From an uncultured Eubacteriales bacterium (GTDB lineage Bacteria > Bacillota > Clostridia > UMGS1840): 8,615 nucleotides of DNA. The stretch covers positions 1-8,615 of the forward strand of contig USLP01000042.1 of assembly GCA_900555525.1 (NCBI GenBank), read 5' to 3'. The position numbers were made by a program, and so were the translations under genes. Of this stretch, positions 5,825 to 8,615 are shown piece by piece (within the stretch, counting starts at the first letter, position 1; every line of letters starts with the position of its first letter). The notes beneath the pieces were generated by a model. The model made no database searches. It was given only the letters and a program-made list of their open reading frames with translations, and was not told where the DNA came from.

Positions 5825-8615
5825 TTATTTTATCTTATTGACCTTCAAATCCCATATTTCGTTTGCATAAGCACGGATTGTTTCATCGCTTGAGAAACGT
5901 CCCGATTTTGCAATATTGAACGCCGACATCTTAAGCCACTTCATTCTGTTATTTTTATAGATGCTGTAAGCCTTTCTCGTTTCTTCAACATAAGGCACAA
6001 AATCTTCAAGAACGAAATATTCGTCATTTCTGTTTACAACAGAATCGAAAATCGGCATAAATTCGCCCGGATTTGCGTCTTTATAGAAATCACCCTTTAA
6101 GGTATCCAAAATTCTCTTTATTTTATAGTTGGAATCATAGATATTCTTATTGTTATATGCGCAGTTTCTGTAACGTTCCAAAACCTCGGATACGCTTAAT
6201 CCGAACGTGAATATGTTTTCGTCGCCGACTGCCTCCGCAATTTCTATGTTTGCGCCGTCCATTGTTCCCAAGGTGAGAGCGCCGTTCATCATGAATTTCA
6301 TGTTGCTTGTTCCCGACGCTTCTTTTGACGCTGTTGAAATCTGTTCGGAAATATCAGCCGCAGGGAAAATATGCTGTGCAAACGAAACGTTATAGTTTTC
6401 CAAGAATACAACCTTGATTTTATCCTTTGTGTCGGGGTCGTTGTTTACAAGGTTTGCAACGGAGTTTATAAATTTAATCGTAAGCTTTGCATATGCATAA
6501 CCAGGAGCTGCTTTTCCACCGAACATAAACGTTACGGGCTGGAATATCGCTTTGGGGTTATCCTTAACTTCAAAATACAGCCACAAAATACGAAAAGCGT
6601 TCAAAAGCTGTCTCTTATAAGCATGTATTCTCTTAACCTGAATATCAAAAATCGTGTTCGGGTCGATAACCGTTCCCTGTTTGTTTTTGATAAACTCGGC
6701 AAGTCTTACTTTATTTTCATATTTTATTTTATCAAGCTCTTTCAAAAATTCTTCGTTATCGCAGAAGCCTTTTTTATAAAGGTCATCAAGCTTTAACGGG
6801 TCTGTTATAAACGAATTTCCTATACTCTTTGTGATAAGCTTTGTAAGTCCTTCGTTTGAATCAACAAGCCATCTTCTGTGCGTGATACCGTTTGTTTTGT
6901 TATTAAACTTATTCGGCGTTGTCATGTAATAATCATGGAAAAGCTGGTCTTTTAAAATCTGCGAATGAACAGCCGCAACACCGTTTACGCTATGACAGCC
7001 CGCAACGCACATATTAGCCATATTTATAACGTCATTCTGAATTATCGCCATATATGCAACCTTGCCGTCATCGCCCGGATAAATCTCATAAAGCTCACTG
7101 CAAAGGCGTTTATTGATTTCTTCCGTTATCATGAATATTCTCGGAAGCAGGCTCTTATACATCGAGATAGGCCATTTTTCCAAAGCTTCGGGCATTATTG
7201 TATGGTTTGTGTAAGAAAGTGTTTTTGTAGTAATATCCCACGACTGCTCCCACGGAAGCTCATATTCGTCAACAAGTATTCTCATAAGCTCGGGAACACA
7301 AAGCGCAGGGTGCGTATCATTTATATGAATTGCAACGTGTTTGTACAAATCTTCGATTTTGTTGCCGTTTTTGAGGTAGCTTTTTATAATCGAATGTATG
7401 CCTGCACAAACAAAGAAATACTGCTGTTTAAGTCTCAAAAGCTTATTGGAATAGTTTGAATCGTCGGGATACAAAACGTCGGAGATAGCACGTACCGACT
7501 GTCTGTATTCAACTGCGCTCGAATATTCGCCTCTTGAGAACTTGGAAAAGTTAAATTCTTCGTCCTCCTTAGGCTCTGCACTCCAAAGGCGCAGTCTGTT
7601 TACAATGTGATTTCTGTAACCCAAAATAGGAGTATCGTACGGAATAGCGATTACGCCGTCATAATTCTGATGAATAAACTTTAATTTTCCGTCTGTATAT
7701 TCCGTAATAACCTCGCCGTAGAAAGGAACTTCAACAGCGTCCTGTGATTTTCTCGTTTCATAAATATTTTCCATGCTGAGCCAGTTATCAGCTTCTTCAA
7801 CCTGATAGCCGTCAACGATTTTCTGTCTAAAAAGTCCGTGTCTGTAGCGTATGCCGTTGCCGTGTCCCGCATAACCGCAAGCCGCAAGCGAGTCCAAAAA
7901 GCAAGCCGCAAGACGACCCAAGCCGCCGTTACCCAAACCTGCATCAGGCTCTATGTGCATAACCTTGAATATGTCAAAGCCCATATCGGAAAGAACTTTT
8001 TTCATATCGTCAAAAAGGTTTAAACCCGATAAATTCTTTCGGAGCGCTTTACCCATAAGAAATTCAAGTGAAAAATAGTAAACCTGCTTAACGTTATGGT
8101 CTTTATAATATTTTTTGGATTTTACCCACTCTTTTCCGACAAGCTCACGAACGAGATTGCCGAGTGCAAAATACATATCTCTGTCGGTTGCGTCCTCCAG
8201 GGAAACGTTTCTTGAAGCCGCAAGCTCATCTATAAGCTTATTTTTTATTTCTTCTCTTGCCATTTCATTTGTAATATCATAATTAAATGGTGCAACCAAG
8301 AATATTGAATTAGAAACTTTTTGTAAATTTCCGTCTAATGCATGAACTGCACCACTAACAACATCAACAATTCTTCTTGCAATATCTTTGTTAACATATT
8401 CTAAATTTACAATTATTGATTTTTTTTCTTTTAATAAAGTGCATATGCTTTCAGATTGTTCAAATGTTGTTGGTTGACAAATTACCATTTTTATTTGTTG
8501 TGATTGTGGCATTGGAACAACTTTATTTTTTCTTCCCCATATTTTTCTTTCTTCTTCTTGATCGTTTTCTTCTTGATCATTTTCTTGTATATAATCTAAT
8601 TCTTCTGTTTCTTCT
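5825..8615 (-). CDS. glgP: SepF domain fused in frame to glycogen phosphorylase, 5' end outside window
   Basis: One open frame of at least 929 codons; its start lies beyond base 8615. Numbering from the internal Met at 8510-8512, residues 8-80 are a SepF division-protein domain and about 88-895 a glycogen/alpha-glucan phosphorylase (about 800 residues, the normal size), which releases glucose 1-phosphate from glycogen with pyridoxal phosphate. Phosphorylase marks: VYYFSLEFLMG (144-154), EPDAGLGNGGLGRLA (188-202), IHINDTHPAL (395-404), NGITHRRWL (541-549), VKRIHAYKRQLLN (626-638), GGKAAPGYAYAK (665-676), and EASGTSNMKF (731-740) with cofactor Lys739. Nothing needed for catalysis looks lost; only the first few residues before the usual N-terminal helix are replaced. 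There is no stop, ribosome site or good internal start at the join. Codon use changes near 8236-8300. Either a true fusion or a chimeric assembly; the phosphorylase call is firm, the fusion is not. Confidence 0.9.
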   Translation of the reverse strand, partial: EETEELDYIQENDQEENDQEEERKIWGRKNKVVPMPQSQQIKMVICQPTTFEQSESICTLLKEKKSIIVNLEYVNKDIARRIVDVVSGAVHALDGNLQKVSNSIFLVAPFNYDITNEMAREEIKNKLIDELAASRNVSLEDATDRDMYFALGNLVRELVGKEWVKSKKYYKDHNVKQVYYFSLEFLMGKALRKNLSGLNLFDDMKKVLSDMGFDIFKVMHIEPDAGLGNGGLGRLAACFLDSLAACGYAGHGNGIRYRHGLFRQKIVDGYQVEEADNWLSMENIYETRKSQDAVEVPFYGEVITEYTDGKLKFIHQNYDGVIAIPYDTPILGYRNHIVNRLRLWSAEPKEDEEFNFSKFSRGEYSSAVEYRQSVRAISDVLYPDDSNYSNKLLRLKQQYFFVCAGIHSIIKSYLKNGNKIEDLYKHVAIHINDTHPALCVPELMRILVDEYELPWEQSWDITTKTLSYTNHTIMPEALEKWPISMYKSLLPRIFMITEEINKRLCSELYEIYPGDDGKVAYMAIIQNDVINMANMCVAGCHSVNGVAAVHSQILKDQLFHDYYMTTPNKFNNKTNGITHRRWLVDSNEGLTKLITKSIGNSFITDPLKLDDLYKKGFCDNEEFLKELDKIKYENKVRLAEFIKNKQGTVIDPNTIFDIQVKRIHAYKRQLLNAFRILWLYFEVKDNPKAIFQPVTFMFGGKAAPGYAYAKLTIKFINSVANLVNNDPDTKDKIKVVFLENYNVSFAQHIFPAADISEQISTASKEASGTSNMKFMMNGALTLGTMDGANIEIAEAVGDENIFTFGLSVSEVLERYRNCAYNNKNIYDSNYKIKRILDTLKGDFYKDANPGEFMPIFDSVVNRNDEYFVLEDFVPYVEETRKAYSIYKNNRMKWLKMSAFNIAKSGRFSSDETIRAYANEIWDLKVNKIK
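8240..8615 (-). other. sepF: SepF-like N-terminal segment of the fused gene
   Basis: SepF is a membrane-bound FtsZ partner of Gram-positive bacteria that shapes the division septum. Visible here, in order: an acidic linker (EETEELDYIQENDQEENDQEEER), a short basic stretch (WGRKNKVVPM), then the conserved core: KMVICQP, a helix with ESICTLLKEKKSIIVNLEYV, DIARRIVDVVSGAVHALDG and NLQKVSNSIFLVAPFNYDIT. This follows Bacillus subtilis SepF motif by motif ([38 protein letters not shown]). The N-terminal amphipathic membrane helix is beyond the window. There is no stop codon at the usual end of the domain; the frame runs on into the phosphorylase. The Met at 8512 has no ribosome site and is inside the gene. 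GC is about 27% here against about 41% just downstream. Confidence 0.85.
8555..8584 (-). repeat. two tandem 15-base copies encoding ENDQE twice
   Basis: TTCTTGATCGTTTTC (8555-8569) and TTCTTGATCATTTTC (8570-8584) differ at one base and, in frame, encode Glu-Asn-Asp-Gln-Glu twice within the acidic SepF linker. Such repeats arise easily by slippage and can vary in number. Confidence 0.8.

Noticed and set aside
6371..7459. Plus-strand open frames of 141 and 164 codons opposite the phosphorylase
   Set aside because: They are antisense to a conserved enzyme, show no family features and no ribosome sites; they are shadows of the real frame.
8174..8198. Internal phosphorylase start at the ATG at 8174-8176 with a GGAGGA site at 8193-8198
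   Set aside because: The spacing is 16 bases, too long, and this start would remove the N-terminal helix (NVSLEDATDRD) that belongs to the phosphorylase.
8234..8239. HindIII site (AAGCTT) at the fusion join as a sign of a cloning artefact
   Set aside because: AAGCTT occurs many times in this window in ordinary coding sequence, so one copy at the join is not informative.
8261..8263. Separate phosphorylase gene starting at the ATG at 8261-8263
   Set aside because: It is at about the right place for a phosphorylase start, but no ribosome site precedes it (the upstream bases read ACAAATGAA) and there is no stop codon closing the SepF frame. It remains the best internal start if the fusion proves false.

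Overview
The window looks like chromosomal DNA from a low-GC member of the Firmicutes, most likely an uncultured or gut-associated clostridium. The grounds are strong AGGAG-type ribosome sites, AT-rich sigma-A-like promoters, AraC regulators of the firmicute type, a NahK-type amino-sugar kinase, glycogen phosphorylase and a SepF division domain. No species can be named from sequence alone. There are no tRNA or rRNA genes, insertion sequences or CRISPR arrays, and no gene-free stretch over 300 bases.

Left part (1-2255): a truncated AraC-family regulator on the minus strand (its C-terminal end lies beyond base 1) is divergent from a small YgjV-family membrane protein gene on the plus strand. 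That gene converges, with a 7-base gap, on a complete second AraC-family regulator. The 125-base space between the second regulator and the next operon carries promoters in both directions and two perfect inverted repeats that could be operators.

Middle (2256-4638): a tight two-gene operon encodes a Gfo/Idh/MocA-family NAD(P)-dependent oxidoreductase with an unusual cysteine-rich segment, then an N-acetylhexosamine 1-kinase (NahK/LnpB type), separated by one base. It probably belongs to uptake and use of host- or mucin-derived amino sugars, likely under the adjacent AraC regulator. A strong bidirectional terminator closes it.

Right part (4637-8615, all minus strand): a gene that begins outside the window, then ung (uracil-DNA glycosylase), then a Nim-like FMN-binding protein, with gaps of 21 and 9 bases. 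The large gene is the most striking item. Its visible 5' part encodes a SepF cell-division domain with an acidic linker, and the same uninterrupted reading frame runs into an essentially full-length glycogen phosphorylase. Base composition and codon choice change sharply at the join: about 27% GC, with only TTA/TTG leucine and only CAA glutamine codons on the SepF side, against about 41% GC with CTN and CAG codons on the phosphorylase side. This is either a recent gene fusion with DNA of foreign composition or a chimeric assembly. The sequence alone cannot decide between them.
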